Below are positions 17,394 through 26,648 of a DNA stretch of 64,000 nt, piece by piece. The notes under the pieces were generated by a model, which had not been told where the DNA came from, made no database searches, and saw nothing but the letters and a program-made list of their open reading frames with translations. Every line of letters starts with the position of its first letter. Position 1 is the stretch's first letter. Origin of the DNA: a virus; the IMG/VR virus record IMGVR_UViG_3300025161_000004, positions 124,001-188,000 of that record. The stretch is one strand, 5' to 3'. Position numbers and translations under genes: made by a program.

Positions 17394-17410
17394 TTACTTA
17401 AATGATATGA

Positions 17411-17438
17411 AAAAGGGATAGTTTTGACTATCCCTTTT
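17411..17438. terminator. Bidirectional terminator
   Basis: AAAAGGGATAG (17411-17421), six-base loop, CTATCCCTTTT (17428-17438) and a T-run. It ends the HTH gene and, in the other direction, the tail tube gene. Confidence 0.85.
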
Positions 17439-17464
17439 TTTATTTTTTTTTAAATGATTGCTTA

Positions 17465-17953
17465 TTAATAGTTTAAGATACATCTCCAAGGCTGTACAGT
17501 AAATGACACCATTTGCACAGCGTCAGAATCCATAGAGTTGTTACCAAAATCAACACTCGTAATCATGCATTGCTCCAAAAACCATTTTTCTACTTGAACT
17601 CCAGTAGGGTCAAGTGCTTTAATTATGAGATTTTTCTTATATCCAGCAGCATAACCCATACGACCAGTTAATGATTCTGCATGTAGACGAACCCATTCCA
17701 TAATTTGTGTTGACGTAGAAGGGCCTATCGTATCAATTAATTTAATATCAATTGTTTCCCATTTATATTTACCTGCAACATAGTTGGTTTCATTAATAAA
17801 AGGAATTTCAACTGCATTTATTGTCATAGAAGGTCTTTTAACCTCTTGTATTTTCCATTCTTCAATACCTAATTCAGTAGGGAACTCAAGAAAGAATCTA
17901 TTCTCTCTTTTAGGTTCATAATCGAAAGGTATACCACGGATAAGTTCTGCCAT
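17465..17953 (-). CDS. gp19: Tail tube protein, T4 gp19-like
   Basis: A 162-residue protein of the contractile tail tube family: FDYEPKRENRFFLEFP at residues 10-25, VKRPSMTINAVEIPF, YVAGKYKWETIDIKLID, and a C-terminal ITSVDFGNNSMDSDAVQMVSFTVQPW segment, in the usual order. These polymerise into the inner tube. It follows the sheath gene, as in T4 (18 then 19), but has its own late promoter, and a terminator lies between the two genes, allowing different expression levels. Confidence 0.9.
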   Translation of the reverse strand: MAELIRGIPFDYEPKRENRFFLEFPTELGIEEWKIQEVKRPSMTINAVEIPFINETNYVAGKYKWETIDIKLIDTIGPSTSTQIMEWVRLHAESLTGRMGYAAGYKKNLIIKALDPTGVQVEKWFLEQCMITSVDFGNNSMDSDAVQMVSFTVQPWRCILNY

Positions 17954-18009
17954 TTTTTTTTATTTTTTATTATATGAATTATTCTTTAATAATGAACATG
18001 TCATTTTTT

Positions 18010-18019
18010 TATAAATACT
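18010..18019 (-). promoter_or_regulatory. Late promoter motif AGTATTTATA
   Basis: Points toward the tail tube gene, 56 bases upstream of its ATG. Confidence 0.6.
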
Positions 18020-18036
18020 TACTAATTGAAAAAAAT

Positions 18037-18062
18037 AAAAACCTGTGTCTCCACAGGTTTTT
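18037..18062 (-). terminator. Terminator after tail sheath gene
   Basis: AAAAACCTGTG (18037-18047), TCTC loop, CACAGGTTTTT (18052-18062). It lies 20 bases after the sheath stop and before the tube promoter. Confidence 0.8.
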
Positions 18063-18081
18063 ATTTATTAATTTTTAATTA

Positions 18082-20793
18082 TTAAACCTCATCGAAATTT
18101 GCTCCAGAAGGAGTTATTGTAAATGTAATTCCAATGTATTCTACTGCTCTAGTAGGTTTAATTTGGATTTCACCATATAATTCATTTCTATCTCTAGTTT
18201 CTGGTGAATTATTTGAATCATCCATTATTATTCTGAATTCTTGTAATCCTCTTTCTCTCTTAATAGTATCCAATATTGGATTTACTTTAGATAAAAATTC
18301 GTCAATTGTAGTTTGATCATTTTGTTCGAACACCAATCTAATGGCAACGTTAGAGATTAATACCTTTAATTGTAATAATAATCTTCTAACATTTATTCTA
18401 TCTAAAGCAGATTCTCTTACCTGCAATGTCTTTTGTCCGAAAACCGCACTACCGACATCAGTAAAATCAGCAATAGGGTTGATTCTACCTTTATATAGAA
18501 TGTCTCTTGCCTCAATAGATAATTTATATTTAGCTCTTCTTGCATCTATAATACCACGCTGTAAACCAGCAGGTGCGAACCAAGGAAACTTAATATTATC
18601 GGTGAATGCAATTGCCTTACATACTTGACCTGTAGGTGGAATATACACACTTACATTATTGTCGGTATCTAAAATTTTAATCCAAGGAAAGTAGGTTGCA
18701 GTATAACTACTGTCGATATCAACGGTATCCAATAAATCAACAATATCTTCTGCAGCTACAACATCTTGTCTTTCATCTATACCAATTGGAACTGATACAT
18801 CAGGAGTATCTAATATATATAAACTATCTGCACGATCATTTTCTATCATGTCAATCACTTGCTTTACAAGACTAGTATGATCAGCAAAGTTTAAGCAAGG
18901 AGTTGCAAATAAGTTTATTGTGATTTCTTCAGGATTAGCGAAAGTATTGATAGCAGCTTCCCATGCTTGATAATCGTTAGTTGGCGTAACACCATCAGGA
19001 ACGCCATCAAAAGGACCACCTTTTCTGAATAGGTCAGTATTACTTCTTTCACTTCTATGTTCGTCCCATCCATCGAATCCACCAGCAGGAACTAAAGTAA
19101 ACTTTCTTGATTGTGGATTTGAATATGGATTCGAACTATTATTAATATCGGCTAAAGTTTGGAAGTTAGCAGCACCAACCTCAAATTCACCCATTTCGTA
19201 CACACCAGTGGCATCAATATCCATGTGGAAACCTTTTGATTTAGTCAAGTCGTTAGATACTCCAATAAAATTAAACAGATTCTGATTAATTCCAGTACCC
19301 CTTAATGATACACCATCATAACCTCTTTCAGATATACCGAGATATGTTCTATTAATTCTATCATCTGGTAAGTATGATGTTTTATAAAATATCTTTGGTG
19401 CAATACCAGTTGGCCCGAAATTAGGTTGCTTATAACCTTCAAAACCTGCAGGGAATGCATCTTCTGGAGCATCCTCTGCGATTTCAAGCATAATATATTT
19501 GCTCTTCAAATCGTAATCACCATTAGCTGTACCAATTCTGTTACCGACATAACCAGTTTCAGTTTTTCTCATTGTACATCTCTGAAACGTTTCTAAAACT
19601 CTTATGTTATCGTCAGTATCATTAAAATCACGAATTATAACATCAAACTCTTTAGTTACTGGATTGATATTAGCAATAGTAATTTTAATTTCTTTGTTAG
19701 CCGAATTACCATCAGAAATTGAAATACACTTGAAAAGTTTTTCGATTCTATTACCACGCAATTCGGAAACAATCCAAGGTGTCTCAGGAGTCTGATATTG
19801 ATATCTGTAGTTAGTAAACATATCAGATGTTAATGTTAATACTGAACTATTAACACCATACGCTAATGAATCAGCATCTAATTTTTTTATTAAATCAGGG
19901 AATACTGATTCAACATATAATCTTGTATTCTTTCCTTTTGGTTTGTCACCCAATACATTAACAATATAATCTCTCGAATTAGGATTTAGAGATACAACAT
20001 ACGTTTCTGCACTCGTAGAACCTGTAATAGCTGTATTAATTGCTTTTATAGTAAATTGACCAAACAAATTACCAGTACCAGTATTAGTAGCGTTTGCTGA
20101 GATTTCCACTAAGTCGGCTTCAAAATTGGTTACTGGCGCAACACCATCTTCGTCTTTGACGGTAGCTCTTGATCTTAATACAGCAAGAACCATGTTTTCA
20201 TAATTAGGATTAGAAATAGCATTCAAAGTATATGCTGTATAGTTAAGAGTACCACTACCATTACTCAATAACGAAGTAACTTCATAAACATACTTTACAC
20301 CAGTAAAGGTTGTCGGACTTACTTTAGTAAATCCACTAAATATTGTACCAGTTTGTCCGTTACTTGAAATTACTTCACCAAGGTAAGAGAAATTTGTGAA
20401 TGAAACACCTGTTAGAGTATTTGTTGTGCCAGTAGTGATGGTGTCACCACTAACACCAGCACTTAAAGTAATTGCCCAAGCAGTCCCAGCATCATATCCA
20501 GATAACCCTAATACTCTTGTGACATATAATTGTGATGATTCTTCCAAGTATGCATTTGCATAGTAAGGAAGTATATATCTTAAATTACCTGTTTGAAATC
20601 TTTCTACACTTTGAGAACCAAATCTTTCTCTGAACTGACCTTTATCTTGAATGAATGTGGGTTCAAAGGCAGGTCCTTTTTGTGTTTCTCCAACAAGACC
20701 TAAAGTAGTTACACCAACATTTCTAGTTACAAATGATAAATCTCTCTCTCTGAATTTAACCCCAGGTGAGGTAAATATGAAACCATGTGCCAT
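18082..20793 (-). CDS. gp18: Tail sheath protein, T4 gp18-like
   Basis: A 903-residue protein. The N-terminus (PGVKFRERDLSFVTRNVGVTTLGLVGETQKGPAFEP) is the conserved sheath start. The C-terminal 300 residues carry the conserved core: VPIGIDERQDVVAAEDIVDLLD, WIKILDTDNNVSVYIPPTGQVCKAIAFTDN, PWFAPAGLQRGII, RINVRRLLLQLK and a closing GEIQIKPTRAVEYIGITFTI strand. The longer middle (about residues 120-500) is an insertion, probably surface domains. It is longer than T4 gp18 (659). A sheath of this kind contracts to drive the tube into the cell. Confidence 0.93.
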   Translation of the reverse strand: MAHGFIFTSPGVKFRERDLSFVTRNVGVTTLGLVGETQKGPAFEPTFIQDKGQFRERFGSQSVERFQTGNLRYILPYYANAYLEESSQLYVTRVLGLSGYDAGTAWAITLSAGVSGDTITTGTTNTLTGVSFTNFSYLGEVISSNGQTGTIFSGFTKVSPTTFTGVKYVYEVTSLLSNGSGTLNYTAYTLNAISNPNYENMVLAVLRSRATVKDEDGVAPVTNFEADLVEISANATNTGTGNLFGQFTIKAINTAITGSTSAETYVVSLNPNSRDYIVNVLGDKPKGKNTRLYVESVFPDLIKKLDADSLAYGVNSSVLTLTSDMFTNYRYQYQTPETPWIVSELRGNRIEKLFKCISISDGNSANKEIKITIANINPVTKEFDVIIRDFNDTDDNIRVLETFQRCTMRKTETGYVGNRIGTANGDYDLKSKYIMLEIAEDAPEDAFPAGFEGYKQPNFGPTGIAPKIFYKTSYLPDDRINRTYLGISERGYDGVSLRGTGINQNLFNFIGVSNDLTKSKGFHMDIDATGVYEMGEFEVGAANFQTLADINNSSNPYSNPQSRKFTLVPAGGFDGWDEHRSERSNTDLFRKGGPFDGVPDGVTPTNDYQAWEAAINTFANPEEITINLFATPCLNFADHTSLVKQVIDMIENDRADSLYILDTPDVSVPIGIDERQDVVAAEDIVDLLDTVDIDSSYTATYFPWIKILDTDNNVSVYIPPTGQVCKAIAFTDNIKFPWFAPAGLQRGIIDARRAKYKLSIEARDILYKGRINPIADFTDVGSAVFGQKTLQVRESALDRINVRRLLLQLKVLISNVAIRLVFEQNDQTTIDEFLSKVNPILDTIKRERGLQEFRIIMDDSNNSPETRDRNELYGEIQIKPTRAVEYIGITFTITPSGANFDEV

Positions 20794-20864
20794 CTTCGAT
20801 ATTTTTATTTTATATATTTAAATTATTCTATTTAATTTTATTCCTACTCCACAGTAGATTTTTT

Positions 20865-20874
20865 TATAAATACT
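20865..20874 (-). promoter_or_regulatory. Late promoter motif AGTATTTATA
   Basis: Points toward the sheath gene, with a leader of about 65 bases. Confidence 0.6.
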
Positions 20875-20909
20875 TCCTATTTTCTCAAAAACAAGAAATA
20901 AATCAGTTA

Positions 20910-20920
20910 AGTATTTATAA
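20910..20920 (+). promoter_or_regulatory. Late promoter motif AGTATTTATAA
   Basis: Points toward the 694-residue gene, 21 bases before its ATG. Divergent to the sheath motif 35 bases away. Confidence 0.6.
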
Positions 20921-20941
20921 ATTGCTATAATCTGGATTTCC

Positions 20942-23026
20942 ATGAATAAGTCACAAAGAATAAAAGCAACTTTAGATGGAAGTGATAAATACATACAGGT
21001 AAAACTTGAGCAAAATGTTGATTTTTTAGAGATTTTATCACTAAAAATTGACCAACAACAAGCATATCAAAATTTTAATTCTGACTATGGAGTATTGGTT
21101 GGTAGAGTAATTGCAAATGATGGTATAGGTGTTCCAAATGTTAAAATTTCTATATTTATACCTTTATCTGATGAAGATGAATTGAATCCTAAAATAAAAG
21201 CAATCTACCCATATAAATCACCTCAAGATAAAAATGTTGATGGTAAAAGATATAATTTATTACCACGTGTAGCAACCAAATCAGCTGATGGAACATATAA
21301 ACCAGTTCAACCTTTTGGAAGTTTTCCTCCGAAGGAGGAAATACTTACAAATGAGACTTATTTAGAGGTATATGAAAAATATTATAGATATACAACAGTA
21401 ACGAATAATTCTGGAGATTACATGTTATTTGGTGTTCCTGTAGGAATACAAACAGTTCATATGTCAGTTGATATAACTGATATTGGACAATTTTCAATGA
21501 CACCCGCATCAATGATAAGTCAATTAGGTTATTCGCCTAATTTATTTATTAATAATTCGATTATAAAACCATCTAATGATTTATCTGATTTACCAAATAT
21601 TGAAACACAGGAAATTTCTGTTGAAATAAGACCATTTTGGGGTGATACTGAAAATTATGAAATTGGAATTACAAGACAAGATTTTAGAATTCGTGCTGTT
21701 TTAGTTAGTACTTTTACTATATTTGGTCATGCATTTACTGATGCTTATTATGCGGCATGGGGTTGGAGTGGTGAATTAAATAGAATGCAAGCAAATCAAG
21801 ATCCTAATATTGAATTTACAAATACAGCAGATAGATATAGATATAATTTAGACATTGAATCTAAAAGACAAGGGATATTCGATATATCAGTATTTTACTA
21901 TCCAAATACTGTTACTGATGATAAAATCAATAGTGGTGATATTGATACGATGAGAGATATACTTCTATTAGATAAATCACAGTATAGCGAAATATTAGAT
22001 GATGGTTTATTTATTTTAAATATACCATGTAATAGAAGAAAAAAAATACTAAATGAGTTTGGAGAATTAGTTGATACGACAGATGATAATCCAAATGGAA
22101 TTTTTACGGAATTCAAAGGATTCATTACTATCAAGTATGGTGAAGATTTAGATAATTATGAAAAACGTAGTTCTAACGATGGGAATAGAATTGATATTGT
22201 AAGAATTAAAATACCTCAATCATCACCAATAATAGGTAATGACTCTCCTTTAGTTGCGCCAACATATGAAAGAGGAGTTACTATTAGTAATCCGAATGGT
22301 ACTAGTAATAGTAGACTAAGAAATGAGATATGGCGAAAACAGTATTATACTTTTAAATTTGGTAAAATATATAGTATAACAAAATTTCATGGTACAGTTT
22401 ATGGTACTGGCAGTGGTAATATAACACATCCTGATGGTAGTAATATTGATATTTTATCAAATAGAGCATATGGAATTGTCAATAATAAAACAGCGAATCC
22501 TGCACGTAATTCTGGTTGTATAATTGTTGGATCATCTACTGGTGAAACATATGGTATGGTTACTAACGCAACCAATGTACCAATTAACTATTCAAATATT
22601 AATGCAAATGCATCTGATCCTAAAGTAAATGTTTTTGCTGCAGAATGGTTAAACTTAGGTATGTATCTTCCACAATTTAAAATAACAACAGCAGGTATTA
22701 CTGATATATCAGACAACGTTACGCCATATAAAAATAATGTTTCCGGTATGGTTAGAAGTAATACACAATTAGTTGCAGGTGGTGTTTTTGATACAAGTAT
22801 GTTTTTAAGATCAGATTTTCACCCAACGTCATTCATTGAAGTACCAAGAGAAGATTTAGTGAAAATGGCTAATACTCCAAATAGGGGATTTACAACAAAT
22901 AACTTTATTGGCAATCCTTTAATTGGTAATTACTCTGGAACTACATCAATAAAATATTTTTTTAAAGGTATAGGTGAAAGGGACTCCATTCAATTTCTAA
23001 TTGATAATGGTATTATATCAGTATAA
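20942..23026 (+). CDS. Virion protein with carboxypeptidase-regulatory-like domain
   Basis: A 694-residue protein. Residues about 38-185 contain a beta-sandwich domain of the CarboxypepD_reg type: GVLVGRVIANDGIGVPNVKISIF, a long insert, then TVTNNSGDYMLFGVPVGIQTVHMSVD. The rest is Asn/Gly/Tyr-rich, as in phage fibre and baseplate proteins, including GSSTGETYGMVTNA and a late QLVAGGVFDTSMFLRSDFHP segment. Its late promoter and context point to a structural part such as a tail-associated fibre or decoration. The exact role is unknown. Confidence 0.65.
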   Translation: MNKSQRIKATLDGSDKYIQVKLEQNVDFLEILSLKIDQQQAYQNFNSDYGVLVGRVIANDGIGVPNVKISIFIPLSDEDELNPKIKAIYPYKSPQDKNVDGKRYNLLPRVATKSADGTYKPVQPFGSFPPKEEILTNETYLEVYEKYYRYTTVTNNSGDYMLFGVPVGIQTVHMSVDITDIGQFSMTPASMISQLGYSPNLFINNSIIKPSNDLSDLPNIETQEISVEIRPFWGDTENYEIGITRQDFRIRAVLVSTFTIFGHAFTDAYYAAWGWSGELNRMQANQDPNIEFTNTADRYRYNLDIESKRQGIFDISVFYYPNTVTDDKINSGDIDTMRDILLLDKSQYSEILDDGLFILNIPCNRRKKILNEFGELVDTTDDNPNGIFTEFKGFITIKYGEDLDNYEKRSSNDGNRIDIVRIKIPQSSPIIGNDSPLVAPTYERGVTISNPNGTSNSRLRNEIWRKQYYTFKFGKIYSITKFHGTVYGTGSGNITHPDGSNIDILSNRAYGIVNNKTANPARNSGCIIVGSSTGETYGMVTNATNVPINYSNINANASDPKVNVFAAEWLNLGMYLPQFKITTAGITDISDNVTPYKNNVSGMVRSNTQLVAGGVFDTSMFLRSDFHPTSFIEVPREDLVKMANTPNRGFTTNNFIGNPLIGNYSGTTSIKYFFKGIGERDSIQFLIDNGIISV

Positions 23027-23034
23027 AAAAAATA

Positions 23035-23049
23035 CTCTGAAATTCAGAG
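23035..23049. terminator. Short bidirectional terminator
   Basis: CTCTGA (23035-23040), loop AAT..., TCAGAG (23044-23049), flanked by A-rich and T-rich sequence between two convergent genes. Confidence 0.55.
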
Positions 23050-23075
23050 CATTTTAATTTTATTAAAAAATGATT

Positions 23076-23570
23076 TTATTTTGTAAATGTCCACTTACCC
23101 TTTGAACCATTAATTTGTTGTGCTACAACTGAAGAGCCATTAAAATCCTTTGCTGGAGTAATAAGTTCAAAATTAAATGTTGTTGCTTGAATTAATGTAA
23201 TTCTAATTTTACCATTAACTTCTGTCACAGTATAATCAGAAATACCTGTGATTCCAAGACAAGTATTAATCAATTCAACTTGATTTTCATTAATGAAATG
23301 GAAATCAATATTTCCAACATCTACTGCATTTTGTATCCATGTGGGATATGATGATTTACTACATTCACCATTATATATGATGGTGACCCCATCCTTAGTT
23401 AGTTCGTTAGATACAAAATTCCAATATGAACCAGCAATACCTTCTTTTACCAAATCCAAGTCAGTTTTTTGGGGTGCAGGGTCTTCACTTTTATCTCCAC
23501 AAGAAGATAATCCGAGCGCAAATACTAAGGCTAAAAAGCCCAAAATCATTGTTTTCATTGTATTTTTCAT
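23076..23570 (-). CDS. Predicted lipoprotein, lipocalin-like
   Basis: A 164-residue protein with a lipoprotein signal: MKNTMKTMILGFLALVFALGLSSCGDKSED, lipobox LSSC with Cys24. The mature part (IAGSYWNFVSNELTKDGVTIIYN...) has the small beta-barrel look of lipocalin-like proteins seen in Bacteroidota, ending in an NGSKGKWTFTK strand. It stands alone between two structural genes. A plausible role is change of the host envelope, for example superinfection exclusion, but this is inference. Its promoter is of the GTATAATAT class, not late. Confidence 0.75.
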   Translation of the reverse strand: MKNTMKTMILGFLALVFALGLSSCGDKSEDPAPQKTDLDLVKEGIAGSYWNFVSNELTKDGVTIIYNGECSKSSYPTWIQNAVDVGNIDFHFINENQVELINTCLGITGISDYTVTEVNGKIRITLIQATTFNFELITPAKDFNGSSVVAQQINGSKGKWTFTK

Positions 23571-23580
23571 ATTTTTTTAT

Positions 23581-23590
23581 CATATTATAC
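23581..23590 (-). promoter_or_regulatory. Promoter motif GTATAATATG
   Basis: Eleven bases upstream of the lipoprotein ATG, preceded by TTGTC. Nearly identical to the motif before the exported protein at 56158. Confidence 0.45.
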
Positions 23591-23637
23591 GACAATGATG
23601 TTTATTTGGTTATGAAATTCATATTTTCTGAGTATAT

Positions 23638-23646
23638 CTATTTATA
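23638..23646 (+). promoter_or_regulatory. Late promoter motif CTATTTATA
   Basis: Twenty-two bases before the ATG at 23669. Confidence 0.55.
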
Positions 23647-23668
23647 TTAATACGAATTATCATTATAT

Positions 23669-24799
23669 ATGGATATTCAGAAAAGAGTTCAATTAGGAGA
23701 AAAAAAATATGAGGGTGCTGTTAATGTCGATTATTATCAACAGCTATCTTTAAGTAACGAAAAAAAACCATTAATTGAGTATGATATTAGAAATGTTCTT
23801 GATGTTAGTGACGTTTTTTATAATGAAAGACAACAATGTGAATCATATAGGATTTATGGTAGAATTGAATATTTGTCACTATTAAATGGATTAAAAAACA
23901 CATATAATAATTTAATTGATTTTTTTTCGCCACAAAAAAGTAATAGTAAAAACATATTTAATTCATTTGATTGGTATTTACTTATTAATTCAACGGGTTA
24001 TACATCTCTAGGGTCTAATAGATATGTTAGAAACTATAAAGTAATTTCAAAATTAAATGATATTGATATTTATAAATCAGGTTTTTCAGTAAATATATAT
24101 AATGAACAACAATACGCTTTCAATTTTAAAACAGAAATAAATGTCGGTGGGTTGCTTGATGCACTACATTTCCCAATAACCGAGGTTTACTTATATCCAG
24201 TATATAAAATAGATGAAGTTAAACCTGAATTGATGCAAAGACTAACATTTCCTTCAGGTATTAAAACCTTATTTACATATGATTCATTAAATGGGTATAA
24301 TATTGGTGATATCATCTATGGTGATTATATTGAATATGATAGCGACAATTATAGATATTATGTAATATCTGCGCAAACATATTTTATAACATGCCCATAT
24401 AATAATAACACCAAACAATTGGTTTTTAAATATAATCCATTTTATAAGATACCATTAAATGTTTTCTCTAATGAAGTTGAACAGGTAAATATTTCTGGTA
24501 CTTCATATGAAGATATAGTCAGAATACCATACTATGCAATTCCATCGAGTGCGAATGATGGTAATTATGTTTGGAGAGATATTTTACCTAAAGGTTTCTC
24601 CGATCCAATTAATGGGCAGGGAGTAAATTTCCCTTTTGTAAATCAAAAACATTATGTATTTAATAGCTACTTATTATCTATAATACCTGATTTAAATCAT
24701 GAGAATACTGCTCAGGTATTTAGCCAAATAAAGTACAAAGATAATCAAAAACTATATAGTAGCACAAATACACTATCTAACTTAAGTAAACTATGTTGA
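23669..24799 (+). CDS. Putative virion structural protein
   Basis: A 376-residue Tyr/Asn-rich beta-type protein with no recognised family. Segments such as INSTGYTSLGSNRYVRNYKVISKL and EINVGGLLDALHFPITEVYLYPVYK suggest beta domains as in fibres. Its last seven bases overlap the next gene (24793), so the two are coupled. A late promoter precedes it, which supports a structural role. Confidence 0.7.
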   Translation: MDIQKRVQLGEKKYEGAVNVDYYQQLSLSNEKKPLIEYDIRNVLDVSDVFYNERQQCESYRIYGRIEYLSLLNGLKNTYNNLIDFFSPQKSNSKNIFNSFDWYLLINSTGYTSLGSNRYVRNYKVISKLNDIDIYKSGFSVNIYNEQQYAFNFKTEINVGGLLDALHFPITEVYLYPVYKIDEVKPELMQRLTFPSGIKTLFTYDSLNGYNIGDIIYGDYIEYDSDNYRYYVISAQTYFITCPYNNNTKQLVFKYNPFYKIPLNVFSNEVEQVNISGTSYEDIVRIPYYAIPSSANDGNYVWRDILPKGFSDPINGQGVNFPFVNQKHYVFNSYLLSIIPDLNHENTAQVFSQIKYKDNQKLYSSTNTLSNLSKLC

Positions 24800-25560
24800 A
24801 GTTTCAAAAACATAAAATACGTCAAACAGGTAATGATCAAAACATATTAATTAATCTATCAAGTAGAAATAATCATACTGGGTTGACCGACGGGCTTAGT
24901 AATTTTATTGAAGAAAAAACAGGATTGTCAATTAACCCTGCAAAAGATAAAGAAGTGATTAGGTTTCAATCAATAAGTAATATTGCATATTATTTTAATT
25001 TTTATAATACAGGAACGACATCATATGGTTTAACACTAGAAAATGCAGGGTTTACAGTAAATGATTTTAACAGAAATAATATTATCAAAAGCTATTATAT
25101 ATTACAAGTATATGATTCAATAAAATCAGAATCCCAAAAATTGTTATATACTGGATTTTTAGGTTTATATAATTATCCTACAGGATTTTCAACAATTTAT
25201 AACTTACCCATTGATAGGGAGTTTAATAATATATTTTTAAATGTAGACGATTTAGATAATCTAACTAGTGATAGTGTTTATATTAAACTAAGTTTTTTTA
25301 ATGCAAAAAAAGGTAAACAGCAATTATTTTTTAATGTATCTAAAATTTCAGATACTACAGAAAATATATTTTATTTTGATTGTACTATTAATAAAACCAA
25401 TAGAACGTTTGATGTTGGTGTAACTTTAAATGCGAGAGAATTTATTAATTATAATTATGTAAGTAAAATTAACGAAAATCTTAATATTTTACTTGAAGAA
25501 AAAGTAATATATCCTACTGGTGGGACTGCTTTAAGTGGAAATACGTATTTTGTACCATAA
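24793..25560 (+). CDS. Putative virion structural protein
   Basis: A 255-residue protein, beta-type and Asn/Thr-rich, with no recognised family. Coupled to the upstream gene by overlap, so the products may form one complex (tail fibre or baseplate arm). Visible blocks are NYFNFYNTGTTSYGL-like and KLLYTGFLGLYNYPTGFSTIYNL-like beta segments. Confidence 0.7.
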   Translation: MLKFQKHKIRQTGNDQNILINLSSRNNHTGLTDGLSNFIEEKTGLSINPAKDKEVIRFQSISNIAYYFNFYNTGTTSYGLTLENAGFTVNDFNRNNIIKSYYILQVYDSIKSESQKLLYTGFLGLYNYPTGFSTIYNLPIDREFNNIFLNVDDLDNLTSDSVYIKLSFFNAKKGKQQLFFNVSKISDTTENIFYFDCTINKTNRTFDVGVTLNAREFINYNYVSKINENLNILLEEKVIYPTGGTALSGNTYFVP

Positions 25561-25565
25561 TACAT

Positions 25566-25574
25566 GTATTTATA
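25566..25574 (+). promoter_or_regulatory. Late promoter motif GTATTTATA
   Basis: Fifteen bases before the ATG at 25590, just after the preceding stop. Confidence 0.6.
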
Positions 25575-25589
25575 TAAAATTATACTAAT

Positions 25590-26345
25590 ATGAAAAGAAT
25601 ATACACGCTTGATGAGCAAATAAAAAGAATGAAACAATTATCTACCTATAATAAGTCATTAGGTAAATATCAATTTCTTAATGAAGATGCTCCCAATAAT
25701 ATTGGCGGAGGTCAATCTGCTAAACAACAAGGACAAGTCACGCCTGATCAGAACATAGATCAAATATTGGATAATCCACAATTCGACCAAGAATTAAATA
25801 AGGCAATGGCTAAAATTATTCAAGCATTACCTACAGATTTGAAAAGGGTTGCTACAACAACAGGTGACAGGGATGGTCAACTAGAAGTAGAACAAGAACA
25901 AAAAGAATTGGTGGTTAATGAAGGTTTATTAATGGCAGCTGGTGCTGTATTAGCTGTACCTAAAATTATCGAATTAATGGGTCAAGGACTTAATAAATTA
26001 GGTATTAAAGTTAATGCACAAACCCTACAAAAGGTTGGAAATAAAATGTCACAGTTTGGACACGCAATACATAATAAATATATTGATGCAATAGAGACAA
26101 TATTAAAACCAATTACTGGTTATATGGATGATGAACAAAGACATCAATTGGCAGGTACTATATTAACTATGATTGTTGCTGGATTAGGTGTTGTTTCAAT
26201 ACATGGTGCAATTACAGCAGCGCAAGCTGGTCATACTGCATTAGCAACAGCTGAAGGTGGTTTATCTGCAATCAAAGGTTTAGAATTAGCTGAAAAAGTC
26301 AGAGAATTATTACCTGCTGCATTACAAGCTGGTGGTGCTGCATAA
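25590..26345 (+). CDS. Putative head- or tail-associated protein with hydrophobic C-terminus
   Basis: A 251-residue protein. It starts with a basic helical segment (MKRIYTLDEQIKRMKQLSTYN) and reaches FLNE|D near residue 31, which fits the gp21-type cleavage pattern. Then come a Gln-rich linker, helices, and two hydrophobic stretches (LLMAAGAVLAVPKIIELMG near 111 and GTILTMIVAGLGVVSIHGAITAAQAG near 190). A late promoter precedes it. It may be a packaged or injected membrane-active protein, by inference only. Confidence 0.6.
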   Translation: MKRIYTLDEQIKRMKQLSTYNKSLGKYQFLNEDAPNNIGGGQSAKQQGQVTPDQNIDQILDNPQFDQELNKAMAKIIQALPTDLKRVATTTGDRDGQLEVEQEQKELVVNEGLLMAAGAVLAVPKIIELMGQGLNKLGIKVNAQTLQKVGNKMSQFGHAIHNKYIDAIETILKPITGYMDDEQRHQLAGTILTMIVAGLGVVSIHGAITAAQAGHTALATAEGGLSAIKGLELAEKVRELLPAALQAGGAA

Positions 26346-26394
26346 TTTAATTTGAAAATAAAAATCTTATTTTTTATTTACATAATAAACGTTT

Positions 26395-26402
26395 TATATT
26401 TG
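26395..26402 (+). promoter_or_regulatory. Host-type -7 box TATATTTG
   Basis: Exact TAnnTTTG match 57 bases before the 61-residue gene. A TTTAC at about 26377 is a weak -33 element. Confidence 0.5.
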
Positions 26403-26458
26403 CAACCGTTAGCGGTCATTTTTGAAACACGAAATTATAAATTAAAAATAAATTTGAT

Positions 26459-26644
26459 ATGAAAAACAAACTTTCGATTAAGCAGAGAATTAAGGCGTGT
26501 TTCACATTGCTTGTTAGCGGTTCGTTACCATCGTGGTGGTGGAGCGACTTATCTGACAAATTTTATGAAAGCAAAATAGCACATGACTATAAAGATGGTA
26601 AAATTGATTATAGAACTATAAGGGTATGGTTTTTGAAGCTATGA
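26459..26644 (+). CDS. Small hypothetical protein, probably early
   Basis: A 61-residue basic protein (MKNKLSIKQRIKACFTLLVSGSLPSWWWSDLSDKF...) with a Trp triplet and a short hydrophobic segment. It has a host-type promoter with a leader of about 50 bases that contains a small ACCG-TTA-GCGGT hairpin. Its base composition is slightly richer in GC than its neighbours. It stands alone between late genes, like a small early host-takeover protein; no family is known to me. Confidence 0.55.
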   Translation: MKNKLSIKQRIKACFTLLVSGSLPSWWWSDLSDKFYESKIAHDYKDGKIDYRTIRVWFLKL

Positions 26645-26648
26645 AATA

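Noticed and set aside
18010-18017. Reading TATAAATA on the plus strand as a T4-type late promoter
   Set aside because: At this site and most others the plus-strand reading would point away from or antisense to the nearest genes; the opposite orientation always points to a gene start.
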